From Bog-473 sp963707835 (GTDB taxonomy: Bacteria; Actinomycetota; Acidimicrobiia; Acidimicrobiales; RAAP-2), in contig CAVPRI010000002.1 of assembly GCA_963707835.1 (NCBI GenBank), forward strand, positions 1,240,001 through 1,304,000: 64,000 nucleotides of DNA, read 5' to 3'. The translations under genes were made by a program, and so were the position numbers. A model generated the notes under the pieces. It saw only the letters and a program-made list of their open reading frames with translations. It made no database searches and had not been told where the DNA came from. This document shows, piece by piece, positions 31,184 to 39,689 of this stretch (position 1 is the first letter of the stretch; every line of letters begins with the position of its first letter).

Positions 31184-32293
31184 TCAGCCCGCTGCCGTGC
31201 AGCCCTCGGTGGCATCGCCGCAGTGCGGTTCGGCCAGGTCGAGCGGGGGCGGGAGGCAGTCACCGCGGAACAGGCCGGCCGCGGGTGTGGTGTCGGAGAG
31301 CGCGTCCGCGGCCAGCACCATAGCGGCGAAGGTGTAGGTCGTGCGCTCGCCGGCCGGGAAGGTCTCGCCGTGGGGGTAGACCATGCCGGTCCAGTACGTG
31401 CCGTCGTCGAGCCGGAGGCCCTGCCCGGCGGCGAAGAGCTCCATGGCGTGGTCGTCCATGCCGAGGGCGTCGAGCGTGAGCACGCATTCGGCCGTCTCGG
31501 CCGCAGTCACCCAGTCGCCGGTCGAGACGCAGCGCACCCCCCGGCCCTCGAGCACAAAGGTCGACCACCCCTCGGCGATGCGCCGGCGCCCGCACTCCCC
31601 CTCGAGGGCGCCCGAGAGCATGGGGTAGTACCAGTCCATGGCGAACTCGCCCTTGGGCGCGAACGCAGCCGGATGGTGCGCCACGGCATGACCGAGCCGC
31701 CCGGCCGCCAGCTCCCAGTCGGGACGGTCCTTGGCCAGACACTCGGCGACCGCCACCGCGCACCGCAGGGAGTGGTAGATCGATGACGATCCGGTCAACA
31801 GCGCGTAGCGCTCGGGCCGGCCGGCCGAATCGAGCGACCACAGGACGGAGCCGTCGGGCCGCTGCCAGCGCAGGATGAAGTCGATGCCCCGTTCGATGCT
31901 CGGCCAGAGCTCCCCGAGAAACTCCACGTCGCCGGTCACCAGGTGGTGGTGCCACGCGCCGGCAGCCAGGTAGGCGCACACGTTGGTGTCGAGCCTCGGG
32001 TCCTTGACCCCGTGGCCCTGGTAGTAATTGAACCAGCTGCCGTCGGGGAGCTGACGTCCGGCCAGCCATCGATAGGCAGCCACGGCCTCGTCGACCAGAC
32101 CGCACACGGTGAGGGCCATGGCGGCCTCCACGTGGTTCCACGGGTCGCAGTGCCCGTCGTCGAACCACGGGATCATGCCGTCGTGGCGTTGCACGCCGGC
32201 GATGGCATGCCCGGTGGCCGCCACTTGGGCGGCCGAGAGGATGCCCGGCACCTCGGGCAGCATCGGGACCGCTCGCAGATCGTCGGTCGTCAC
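31184..32293 (-). CDS. prenyltransferase/squalene-cyclase-like alpha-alpha barrel protein
   Basis: Intact 369 aa from GTG 32293, which overlaps the upstream methyltransferase stop by 3 nt. Repeated helical units with W/D/H-rich turns: HDGMIPWFDDGHCDPWNHVE, LAGRQLPDGSWFNYYQGHGV, FILRWQRPDGSVLWSLDSAG, YWTGMVYPHGETFPAGERTT. It resembles proteins annotated as prenyltransferase/squalene oxidase repeat, but the short GSW-type repeats also fit glycoside-hydrolase-like alpha/alpha toroids; no DXDD or DDXXD cyclase motif is seen. The reaction is therefore not assigned. No signal peptide. Clustered with a GT4 glycosyltransferase and two methyltransferases. Confidence 0.7.
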   Translation of the reverse strand: MTTDDLRAVPMLPEVPGILSAAQVAATGHAIAGVQRHDGMIPWFDDGHCDPWNHVEAAMALTVCGLVDEAVAAYRWLAGRQLPDGSWFNYYQGHGVKDPRLDTNVCAYLAAGAWHHHLVTGDVEFLGELWPSIERGIDFILRWQRPDGSVLWSLDSAGRPERYALLTGSSSIYHSLRCAVAVAECLAKDRPDWELAAGRLGHAVAHHPAAFAPKGEFAMDWYYPMLSGALEGECGRRRIAEGWSTFVLEGRGVRCVSTGDWVTAAETAECVLTLDALGMDDHAMELFAAGQGLRLDDGTYWTGMVYPHGETFPAGERTTYTFAAMVLAADALSDTTPAAGLFRGDCLPPPLDLAEPHCGDATEGCTAAG

Positions 32294-33051
32294 GCCGCCG
32301 CCCCCCGTGCCGTTCCGCTCGACCTGCCGATGGCGCCATCGGCAGGTTTGGCCAGGTAGACCACCAGGCTCTTGCCGATCAGCGGGCTCAGTACGCCGGT
32401 CGGCCGCCCGGGTCACGGCCGGGCCCTTCACGATGTCCCAGACCAGGACCTGGTGGTAGGCGCGCACGGCAGGGTGGGCCTCGTTGGCGGGGCCGACCAG
32501 GCAACGCAGCCACCAGTACGGCGACGTGGAGCCCGTGCGCGTGATGGTGGCCCAGGGGCTCGAGCCCGCTGTCGCGCAGGCGGCCCTCGAGCGTCGAACG
32601 CCGGTAGATGCGGACGTGGCCGCCGGGGATGTCGTGGTACTCGTCGGACAGCGCCCAGTTCACCGCTTCGGGCCCACAGCGCGGCACGGTCACCGCCATG
32701 GTCCCGCCGGGGCGCAGCACGCGCGCCAGCTCGCCCATGGCGGCGCGGTCGTCGGGGATGTGCTCGAGCACCTCGGACGCGATGACACGGTCGAACGTGG
32801 CGTCGGCGAAGGGCAGGGCCAGCGCGTCCCCTTGGACGGCCGAGGCCGGATGGTCCCCGGACAGTTCCCCGCGTCGGCCATGGCGCCCAACGTGGCCCGC
32901 ACCCGGGCCACCTCGTCGGCGCCGGCGTCGAGTGCCACCACCCGCGCCCGCGTCGGGCCGCCTCGAAGGCGTGGCGTCCGAACCCGCAGCCGAGATCGAG
33001 CACCAGGTCGCCGGGCGCGACCCCGAGGCGGTCGTAGTCGACCGTCAGCAC
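32290..33051 (-). CDS. class I SAM-dependent methyltransferase (frameshifts)
   Basis: GTG at 33051 overlaps the glycosyltransferase stop. SAM fold: DLVLDLGCGFGRHAFEAARR, a VVALDAG strand, ALPFADATFDRVIASEVLEH-like block (split by a frame change, the last part reading VLEHIPDDRAAMGELARVL), RPGGTMAVTVPRCGPEAVNW and HVRIYRRSTLEGRLRDSGLE. C-terminal part after frame changes near 32520 and 32397 reads LVWDIVKGPAVTRAAD then VLSPLIGKSLVVYLAKPADG. About 253 aa, Methyltransf_11 type. Central gene of the three translationally coupled minus-strand genes. Confidence 0.85.
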
Positions 33052-34514
33052 GGCACCACCCCGGCCCCGTGCGGATCCCCGGGCGACCCCGGGAGCGGCC
33101 GGCCCTCGAGCAGCGCCTCGTAACAGGCCGCGGTGCCCGCTGCGGTGACCTGCCAGGTGAACCGCCGCACCACCCGCTGGCGTCCCGCGGCACCGAGCCG
33201 GGCGCGCAGGTTCGCATCGTCGAGCAGCCGCCCGATGGCCGCGGCCAACGCCCCGGGGTCGTCGGGCGGCACCAGCAGCCCGGTCTCACCGTTGGAGCCC
33301 ACCACCTCGGGCAGCGCGCCGCCCGTGGTGGCCACCACCGGGACACCACAGGACATGGCCTCGATCGCCGGCAGCGAGAAGCCCTCGTAGAGCGAGGGCA
33401 CCACGGCCACCTCGGCCTGGCCGTAGAGCCGGGCGAGCTCCGCGTCGCTGATCCCGCTCACGCAGTGCACCACGTCGGCCAGAGCGAGGCGTCCGATGGC
33501 CCGGTCAACCCGCCCCCCCTTGGTCGGGCGGCCGATCACGGTGAGCTCGACGTCGCGCTCGGTGCGGAGCTTGGCCACCGCCTCGAGGAGGGGCACCAGG
33601 CCCTTCATGGGCACGTCACTGCTCGAGGTGACCATGATGCGACCGGGGAGGGGGGTGACGCCGGGCAGGGGGCGGAACACCGTGTGATCGACCCCGACCG
33701 GGACGACCGTCATGCGTTCGGGGGCCACTCCCATCTGGGCGGCGATGTCGCGCCGTGAGTTCTGCGAGACCGTCACCACTGCGGGGAGGGCACGGGCCAC
33801 CCGCACCTGCATGCCGAGGAAGCCGAACCAGCGCCGCGTGGTGACGCGCTGCCACGCACCCCCGGCGTGCGACAACGCCAGCTGCCGGTCGACGGTGATC
33901 GGGTGGTGCAGGGTGGTGAGCAACGGCCAGCCGTCCTCCACCATCCCCAACATGCCGCTCCCCAGGCACTGGTTGTCATGTATGACGTCGAAGTCGCCGC
34001 GGCGCTGGCGCAGCAGCGACCGGGCCCGGCGGGAGAAGGCCAGCGGCTCCCCGAAGCCGGCGGTGCACATGATGCCGAATTCGATCCAGTCCTCCCGCGA
34101 GGTGAATTCGCGCCGGTGCGGGACCCGGAACGGATCCGGCTGCCGGTACAGGTCCAACCCGGGGACCGGCGTGAAGCCGACCCCGTCGTCGAGCTCGGGC
34201 CATGGAGGGCCCGAGAACACCTCCACCGAATGGCCCAGTCGCACCAGCTCACGGGTGAGATGGCGGGTGTACACGCCCTGTCCCCCACAGCGCGGGTTGC
34301 CCCGGTAGACGAGGAAGGCCACTCGGCGCCCGCCCGGTGCCGGTGGGGCGGCGTCCACACGACCTGGCACCTCCAGTCGGCGCGAGCGCTCCCAGGACTC
34401 CTTGGTCTCGTTCCATTTGCGGCGGGGAGTGTTAGGCACGGGTGTTCCCGACTCGACCCACCATTGCCCGATAGCCTCCCCGAACGTCCCGTCCGTGCGC
34501 AAACGGTGCCGCAC
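33045..34514 (-). CDS. GT4-family glycosyltransferase
   Basis: A GT-B retaining glycosyltransferase. Acceptor side: RRVAFLVYRGNPRCGGQGVY, DFDVIHDNQCLGSGMLGMVE, LLTTLHHPITVDRQLALSHA; donor side: MTVVPVGVDHTVFRPLPGV, RIMVTSSSDVPMKGLVPLLE and the EX7E signature VPSLYEGFSLPAIEAMSCGV. End: RPLPGSPGDPHGAGVVPC. The frame is open to 34514 (489 aa) but the first 48 residues look non-conserved; GTG at about 34370 (VPGRVDAAP) may be the true start. No frame break. Stop overlaps the methyltransferase start by 7 nt. Confidence 0.88.
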   Translation of the reverse strand: MRHRLRTDGTFGEAIGQWWVESGTPVPNTPRRKWNETKESWERSRRLEVPGRVDAAPPAPGGRRVAFLVYRGNPRCGGQGVYTRHLTRELVRLGHSVEVFSGPPWPELDDGVGFTPVPGLDLYRQPDPFRVPHRREFTSREDWIEFGIMCTAGFGEPLAFSRRARSLLRQRRGDFDVIHDNQCLGSGMLGMVEDGWPLLTTLHHPITVDRQLALSHAGGAWQRVTTRRWFGFLGMQVRVARALPAVVTVSQNSRRDIAAQMGVAPERMTVVPVGVDHTVFRPLPGVTPLPGRIMVTSSSDVPMKGLVPLLEAVAKLRTERDVELTVIGRPTKGGRVDRAIGRLALADVVHCVSGISDAELARLYGQAEVAVVPSLYEGFSLPAIEAMSCGVPVVATTGGALPEVVGSNGETGLLVPPDDPGALAAAIGRLLDDANLRARLGAAGRQRVVRRFTWQVTAAGTAACYEALLEGRPLPGSPGDPHGAGVVPC

Positions 34515-34547
34515 CGCCCGCGTGCTCCCGTCGCTCGGCGCGCCGGC

Positions 34548-35791
34548 TCATGCGATCCCCATCCAACCGAGGACGGTGAGGACCACGTAGACCGACGCCA
34601 CCGCGGCGACCGCGATGACGCACGCGCCGCCCAGCCAGCGGGCGACCGGCCCGTTGGCGGCGGCACCGAGCAGTGAGCGCCGGTTGGCCAGCACCAGGAT
34701 CAGGATCAGCGTGATCGGGGTGATGACCCCTTCGAGCACCTGGGTGTTGAGGATCAGCGTGATCAAGTTCCCCGGGACCAGCACCACCGCGGCGCCCACG
34801 AGGATCTGGAAGGTGAAGATGCCCAGGAACACGGGCGCCTGCCGGAAGCTCGAGGACACCGATCGCTCGACGCCGATCGCCTCGGCCACCGCGTAGGAGG
34901 TCGACAGGGGTACCACGGCGGCGGCCAGGGCCGACGCCCCCAGGAGTCCGAGGCCGAACAAGGTCTCGGCGGCCGCCCCGGCCACCGGCTTCAACCCCTG
35001 CGCTGCGGTCGACGCCGATGTCAGCGGGCCGGTGCCGCCGATGGTGGCGCCGGTGGCCACGATGATCGACATGGCCACGAAGGCGGCCAGCAGGGCGCCC
35101 ACGATGGCATCGAAACGTTGGAAGCGGTACTTGCTCGGGCGTCACCCCCTTGTCGACCACGGCCCCGGCCTCGTAGAGCTGGATGTAGGGGGTGATGGTG
35201 GTGCCGATGAGGGCCACCGACAGCAGGAGAAACGACTTGGACGCCTCGAAGTGTGGCCACACCGTGTTCGATGCCACCTCGTGCCAGTTCGGGTGGGCCA
35301 TGACGGCGGCAATGGGGTAGGCGATGAAGACCAACGTGAGGAGGAGGAAGACCCGTTCGGCATAGCGGTACGAGCCGAAGAGCACCAGCGACCAGATGGC
35401 CACGCGCGGCGATCGGCACCGAGACGTAGCGCGACACGTTGAACAGCTCGAAGGCCGTGGCGATGCCTCCGAACTCGGTCACCATCAGTCCGACGTTGGC
35501 CACCGCGAAGGCCGTGATGGCGAACGCCGTCAGCCGGAGGTCGAACTCCTCGCGGATGAGCGCCGCCAGCCCTTTCCCGCTGTACACCGACAGTCGGGCC
35601 ACCATCTCCTGGACCACCACGTACGCCACGGTGATGAGCACCATCAGGAACAAGGTGCGGTAGACGAACTGCGCTCCGGCCGACGAGTAGGTCACGATGC
35701 CGCCGGCGTCGTTGCCGGCGGCGGCAGCGATCAGTCCCGGCCCGGCGGCGGCCAGATAGATCAGCCACCGCCGCGGCAGCCGGACCCTCAC
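34548..35791 (-). CDS. NRAMP-superfamily transporter with non-canonical metal site, probable Mg-type NRMT (two frameshifts)
   Basis: About 414 aa, eleven hydrophobic helices. TM1 reads AAAAGNDAGGIVTYSSAGAQ where true NRAMP has DPGN, and TM6 reads IGTTITPYIQLYEAGAVVDK where NRAMP has MPHN; the manganese/iron-coordinating Asp-Asn and Met are thus absent. This replacement is described for NRAMP-related magnesium transporters (NRMT), by recall. ATG at 35791 overlaps the stop of the MgtE-N/CBS gene (ATGA), so the two are translated together. Frame changes near 35405 and 35140. Ends with TM11 VVLTVLGWMGIA. Substrate Mg is inferred from the altered site plus the Mg-sensor partner. Confidence 0.8.
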
Positions 35792-37194
35792 GACAGCAGG
35801 CGCGGGAAGTGGAATCGCCCCTTGGTCGGCACCAGGACGTCGAGGACGTCGTCGGCCAGGATCCGACCCAAGGGTCGCCCCTCGTCGTCGACCACCACCA
35901 TGGAGTGCCGCCGGGTCTCGATCAGCTTCCCGCCCACGTGGCCGGCCGAGTCGTGCGGGCCGACGGTCACCACGTCCTCGTCGCCCAGCAGGGCCGACAT
36001 GCGGGTCGCCGAGTCCGCCCGCAGGGCCAACAGGATGTCGAGCACGGTGACGTCGCCGAGCAGCCGCCCGTCCGGGTCGACGACTGCCACGGCGTCGAGG
36101 TCGGCCTCGTGGGTGCGGGCCTCCGAGAGGCGGTCGACGACCTTGCGCACCTTGTCGCTCGACGTCGCGGTCACCAGGGCGGTGGTCATGATCCCGCCCG
36201 CTTCGTCCTCCTCGTAGCCGAGGAGCTCGCGCAGGGACAGTGCGGTGCGTGGCGGGATGTGACGGAGCACCTCGGCCCGTACCGCGAGCGGGAGGTCGCG
36301 CAACGCGTCAGCCGCCTCGTCGGGCTCCATGACCGCCAAGAGGCGTGCCGCCTCCTGCGGATCGGACTCGCGCAGGAGCTGCTCGAGATCCTCGGGCTGC
36401 ATCTCCTCGAGCGCGTCCGCCGCCTCGTCGGGGCTGAGTGCGGCCAGAAGCTCGCGCCGCTCGTCCCGACGCAGGTCCTCGAGCAGGTCGGCCAGCTCAC
36501 CGGGCCGCAGGCGGTGCAAGCCTTCGTTGGTGGTCTTCAGGTGCACCTCCGAGGCCGTGGTGGCGTCGCCTCCCAGCTCGGTGAAGGGCTGGATGGCCGC
36601 CCAGTCGATCACCCGGTCGGGCGTCGGGCGGGGGCGCCACCGGCGCGGGCCGAGCCGGCGGAGCAAGGTGGCGTTGGAGACATCGGCGCCCACCAGCCGG
36701 ATACGACCGATCACCTCGGCCAGGTAAAGGTCGGCGGCCCGGATGACCTGGACGCCCTCGACGTCGACCAGCTGGTGGTCGAGCACGTCCTTGGCCAACA
36801 ACACCTCGCCGTGACGTTGCACCACGTCGCGCAGGTCCAACCGTGAGGACCGCAAGAGCACCTCGGCGTGGCCGACCCGGTCGATGGCGGAAGCTGGGAC
36901 GAAGGTGCGGCGGCGCCCGACTCGGATGACCAGGCCGCTGACGGGCGGGTACATCTGGCCGTCGGCCCATCGGGCGACGACGTCCTCGAGCCTCCCGATC
37001 TCCTCGCCCCGTTGGTTCCGCACCGGGCGGCCCAGGAGGCCGGCGAGCGACACGATGGCGTCGAAGACCCCCTCGGAGGCCAGGATGCGGCGCGTGCGGC
37101 GGCGGCGCTGGTGCGGCGGGCGCCCGTTCTGGTTGGTGCGGCCCGGCAGCAGGCGCGACCGGCTGGGTGCGCTGGACGGCGGTGGCGTGGCCAT
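35788..37194 (-). CDS. soluble PRC-barrel/MgtE-N/CBS sensor protein
   Basis: Intact 468 aa without membrane helices. Basic N-terminus, a PRC-barrel-like part (GLLGRPVRNQRGEEIGRLED, and a second near VLDHQLVDVEGVQVIRAADL), the MgtE N-domain of short acidic helical repeats (LADLLEDLRRDERRELLAAL, LSPDEAADALEEMQPEDLEQ, AVMEPDEAADALRDLPLAVR, LRELLGYEEDEAGGIMTTAL) and a CBS pair (AVVDPDGRLLGDVTVLDILL; MVVVDDEGRPLGRILADDVL). In MgtE these two modules sense cytoplasmic Mg and gate the channel; here the pore domain is missing and a NRAMP-type transporter follows in overlap. ATG 37194 has an AGGAGG site. A gating partner for that transporter is inferred. Confidence 0.88.
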   Translation of the reverse strand: MATPPPSSAPSRSRLLPGRTNQNGRPPHQRRRRTRRILASEGVFDAIVSLAGLLGRPVRNQRGEEIGRLEDVVARWADGQMYPPVSGLVIRVGRRRTFVPASAIDRVGHAEVLLRSSRLDLRDVVQRHGEVLLAKDVLDHQLVDVEGVQVIRAADLYLAEVIGRIRLVGADVSNATLLRRLGPRRWRPRPTPDRVIDWAAIQPFTELGGDATTASEVHLKTTNEGLHRLRPGELADLLEDLRRDERRELLAALSPDEAADALEEMQPEDLEQLLRESDPQEAARLLAVMEPDEAADALRDLPLAVRAEVLRHIPPRTALSLRELLGYEEDEAGGIMTTALVTATSSDKVRKVVDRLSEARTHEADLDAVAVVDPDGRLLGDVTVLDILLALRADSATRMSALLGDEDVVTVGPHDSAGHVGGKLIETRRHSMVVVDDEGRPLGRILADDVLDVLVPTKGRFHFPRLLS

Positions 37195-37476
37195 GGAGGT
37201 CCCTCCTGTGGCGTCGGGTGGGTCGGTTCGAGTCGATCAGGTGGTGGGCCCGCGCCTGTAGGCGGCCCGGTTGGCTCGGTGACCAGCGCTCCCTTCCGTG
37301 CCCGGCGCCCCCGGGGAGCCTCGGTGCAGGCTCGTGCGGGGTCAGCCGGCGAACAGGCCTCGGAGGGAGGGTGCGCCGGCGCTGCTACTGGGGGGTTCGC
37401 CCCTCGTCATGGCCACACCTCCTCCTCCGTCGTCTCGTGCCCGCGTGCGCAACGTCGATTCCGGTTGCTCATCCTA
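37195..37476 (-). promoter_or_regulatory. about 270-nt 5' leader of the MgtE-N/CBS-NRMT operon
   Basis: This is the only intergenic stretch near 300 nt. On the minus strand a TAGGAT -10 box (37471-37476) predicts a start near 37464. The leader then holds a 22-codon ORF (37342-37410) with a strong ribosome site, a GC-rich segment containing CCCCGGGGGCGCCGGG-type stems and GAGGCTCC, and finally the AGGAGGGACC site of the main gene, where GGAGG can pair with CCTCC. Length and contents suggest cation-responsive attenuation or a riboswitch; no Rfam class is certain. Confidence 0.45.
37342..37410 (-). CDS. 22-codon leader peptide upstream of the Mg-sensor gene
   Basis: ATG at 37410 is preceded by GGAGGAGGAGG with 7 nt spacing, one of the strongest ribosome sites in the window. 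The peptide reads MTRGEPPSSSAGAP then SLRGLFAG and stops at TGA 37342-37344, 147 nt before the main start. Pro-Pro and Pro/acid-rich nascent chains destabilise ribosomes at low Mg in known Mg-transporter leaders (MgtL principle), which makes GEPP notable. It could simply be chance; conservation has not been tested. Confidence 0.4.
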   Translation of the reverse strand: MTRGEPPSSSAGAPSLRGLFAG

Positions 37477-37536
37477 CCGAGGGAACGAGGACCTTTTCCC
37501 CTGGTGCGACCGCCTGCAGCCCGGGATGATCGCCCC

Positions 37537-37956
37537 ATGCGCGTGAGAGAGTGCCTACGGAGTGCGCCGGTCACCGTCCCGCCGGTCTGCACACTCGAAG
37601 AAGCGGCCAGCCTGCTCGGCAGCCACGGGGTCGGATCGTTGCTCGTCGTCGACGGCGACCGGCTGGTCGGCATCGTCACCGACCGCGACATCGCCGTGCG
37701 CGGTGTCGGCCACGGGATGACGGTGACCAGCCAGGTCCGTTCGGTCATGACGCCCGACCCCGTCACCATCCAGGGATCGGCCGACGTCTTCGACGCCTTC
37801 ACGACGTTCAAATCGGCCACGGCTCGTCGACTCCCGGTCCTCGAGGATGACGAGCTGGCCGGCATCATCTCGGTCGACGATCTGCTCATCGCGCTGGTGA
37901 TCCAGTTCGGGGCGGTGATGTCACCCGTGGCCAAGGAGGTGGTGCACCCGGCCTGA
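37537..37956 (+). CDS. two-CBS-domain protein
   Basis: Intact 139 aa consisting only of a CBS pair: CBS1 VRECLRSAPVTVPPVCTLEE to GSLLVVDGDRLVGIVTDRDI, CBS2 VRSVMTPDPVTIQGSADVFD to RRLPVLEDDELAGIISVDDL. Such stand-alone modules bind adenine nucleotides and regulate partners. It is divergent from the MgtE-N/CBS operon, sharing the intergenic region. Its last 36 nt overlap the 3' end of the convergent MFS gene. ATG at 37537; an out-of-frame ATG at 37526 is not used. Partner unknown. Confidence 0.88.
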   Translation: MRVRECLRSAPVTVPPVCTLEEAASLLGSHGVGSLLVVDGDRLVGIVTDRDIAVRGVGHGMTVTSQVRSVMTPDPVTIQGSADVFDAFTTFKSATARRLPVLEDDELAGIISVDDLLIALVIQFGAVMSPVAKEVVHPA

Positions 37957-39207
37957 GCCCGGCGCCGCGCTCAAATCGGCATCACGGCGCTGGCGGGCAG
38001 CCAGCGCGAACAGCGGGAGCGACGCCAGCAAGGTGGCGACCGCACCGAGGGCCAAGGCGACGCGTGGCGTGGTGGCGTCGGAGACCAACCCCAGAAGCGG
38101 CGCGCCGATCGGCGTCGAGCCGAGGAACGCCATGGCGTTGAGCGACATCACGCGCCCGCGCATCGAAGGCTCGGACCGCAGTTGCAGGGTGGCGTTGTTG
38201 GTGGCCACGAACGAGATGCTGGCTGCCCCCATCGGCACCAGCAGCACCAGCGCCACCGTCTTGGTGGGCGAGACCGCCACGGCCATGATGGCGCACCCGA
38301 AGGCCAGGCCGATGTAGGCCAGCTGCCGCACGGACGTCCGGCTGCGGAACGCGGTGACGAGGCCTCCGGCCACGGCGCCCGCGCCGAATGCAACGAGGAA
38401 CCAGCTGTAGAGGCTGGCCCCCCCGTGGAAGGTGAACTTCGCCAGCAGTGGCAGGGTCACCGTGAAGTTGAAGGCAAAGATCCCGACCATCGCCATCGAC
38501 CCGAGCAGGGTCCTGAGCTCGGCGGTGGCCCAGGCATAGCGCAGGCCCTCACGCACCTGGCCCCTGGCCCGCGCCACCCTGTCGGAGCGACGATGCAGCT
38601 CCGAGACCCGCATCATCGACAACGCCGCGATCACGGCGACATAGGACACCGCGTTGACAAAGAAGCACGTTCCCACGCCCACGACCAGGATGACCAGGCC
38701 GCCGACCGCCGGACCGATCACGCGTGCCGAGTTCATCAGGACGCTGTTGAGGCTGATGGCGTTGGGGAGCAACTCGAGGCTGACCAGTTCGGAGACGAAC
38801 GTCTGGCGGGCCGGGTTGTCGAAGAGGTTGACGATGCCCAGACCGGCCGCGAGCACGTAGACCTGCCACATGACCACCGAGTGCGTCACGGTCAAGACAC
38901 CCAGGATGAGCGCCAGCAGCCCCGCCGAGGCCTGCGTCGCGTAGAGCACCTTCCGGCGGTCCGCTCGATCGGCCACGAGTCCACCGAAGGGCCCCAGGAG
39001 GAGGAGGGGGAGGAACTGCAGGCTCACGGCGGCGGCGACGTCCAGGCCGGTGCCGTGCAGCGGGAAGAGGATCAGGTAGGCCTGCGCCACGGTCTGCATC
39101 CACGTGCCCGACACGGAGATGACCTGACCGGTGAAATAGAGCCGGTAATTGCGCACCGAGATGGCACGAAAGGTCCTGTGCCCGGCAGCGAGGAGGCGGC
39201 GCCTCAC
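37921..39207 (-). CDS. MFS transporter (EntS/MFS_3 type)
   Basis: Intact 428 aa with about twelve helices. It starts with FRAISVRNYRLYFTGQVISV and SGTWMQTVAQAYLILF, has the loop-2 motif GGLVADRADRRKVLYATQAS, NLFDNPARQTFVSELVSLEL with LPNAISLNSVLMNSARVIGP, and PSMRGRVMSLNAMAFLGSTP in the second half: the signature of the MFS_3 exporters (enterobactin exporter EntS-like). Substrate unknown, probably drug or siderophore export. Start overlaps the MarR gene stop by 4 nt, and MarR likely represses both. Confidence 0.9.
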   Translation of the reverse strand: MRRRLLAAGHRTFRAISVRNYRLYFTGQVISVSGTWMQTVAQAYLILFPLHGTGLDVAAAVSLQFLPLLLLGPFGGLVADRADRRKVLYATQASAGLLALILGVLTVTHSVVMWQVYVLAAGLGIVNLFDNPARQTFVSELVSLELLPNAISLNSVLMNSARVIGPAVGGLVILVVGVGTCFFVNAVSYVAVIAALSMMRVSELHRRSDRVARARGQVREGLRYAWATAELRTLLGSMAMVGIFAFNFTVTLPLLAKFTFHGGASLYSWFLVAFGAGAVAGGLVTAFRSRTSVRQLAYIGLAFGCAIMAVAVSPTKTVALVLLVPMGAASISFVATNNATLQLRSEPSMRGRVMSLNAMAFLGSTPIGAPLLGLVSDATTPRVALALGAVATLLASLPLFALAARQRRDADLSAAPGSGRVHHLLGHG

Positions 39208-39677
39208 CGTTCCTCCAAGAGATGTTCGAGCAGCGACACCAGCTCCGCGGCGCGCCCGCGCTCGACCGGGTCCAGGGCGTCGAGTCGCTGGGAGAGGAAC
39301 GCATCACGCCGGGTGCGGATCGTCTCGAGCATGCGTGCACCCGCTGGAGTGATCCGCACGCGCGCACAGCGTCGATCACCGGAGTCCACGACGCGGTCCA
39401 CGAGGCCGGCCTCGGTCAATCCGGCCACGATGCGCGAGATGGTGGGCGGTCGCACCTGTTCGATGGCGGCCAGTTCCCCCAGGGTCGGGTCTCGGTGTCG
39501 GGCGACCGACCCCAGCGCGGATGCCTGCGCCGGCGAGAGCGTCCCCAGGGACTCCCGCCGGAGGCGCCGGTGCAGCCGGTTCACGGTGACGCGTAGTCGG
39601 CGGGCCACGTCTTCGGCGCTGTCGTCGCCCGTCCCGCCGTGTGCGCTGGCGTCGAGGAGCGGTGGGAGGTCTGGCAT
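39204..39677 (-). CDS. MarR-family transcriptional regulator
   Basis: Intact 157 aa. Winged helix: LHRRLRRESLGTLSPAQASA, LGSVARHRDPTLGELAAIEQ, recognition helix VRPPTISRIVAGLTEAGLVD and wing RVVDSGDRRCARVRITPAGA, followed by the dimerisation helices RRDAFLSQRLDALDPVERGR and AELVSLLEHLLEER. ATG at 39677 with CTGGAGG upstream. Directly followed in overlap by an MFS exporter; an inverted repeat 13 nt upstream of the start is the likely autoregulatory operator. Confidence 0.92.
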   Translation of the reverse strand: MPDLPPLLDASAHGGTGDDSAEDVARRLRVTVNRLHRRLRRESLGTLSPAQASALGSVARHRDPTLGELAAIEQVRPPTISRIVAGLTEAGLVDRVVDSGDRRCARVRITPAGARMLETIRTRRDAFLSQRLDALDPVERGRAAELVSLLEHLLEER

Positions 39678-39689
39678 GCCTCCAGTTTA

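Noticed and set aside
34371..34514. First 48 residues of the GT4 open frame as real protein
   Set aside because: No resemblance to the family, which begins just before the RRVAFLVYRGN motif; kept in the coordinates only because the true start is not certain.
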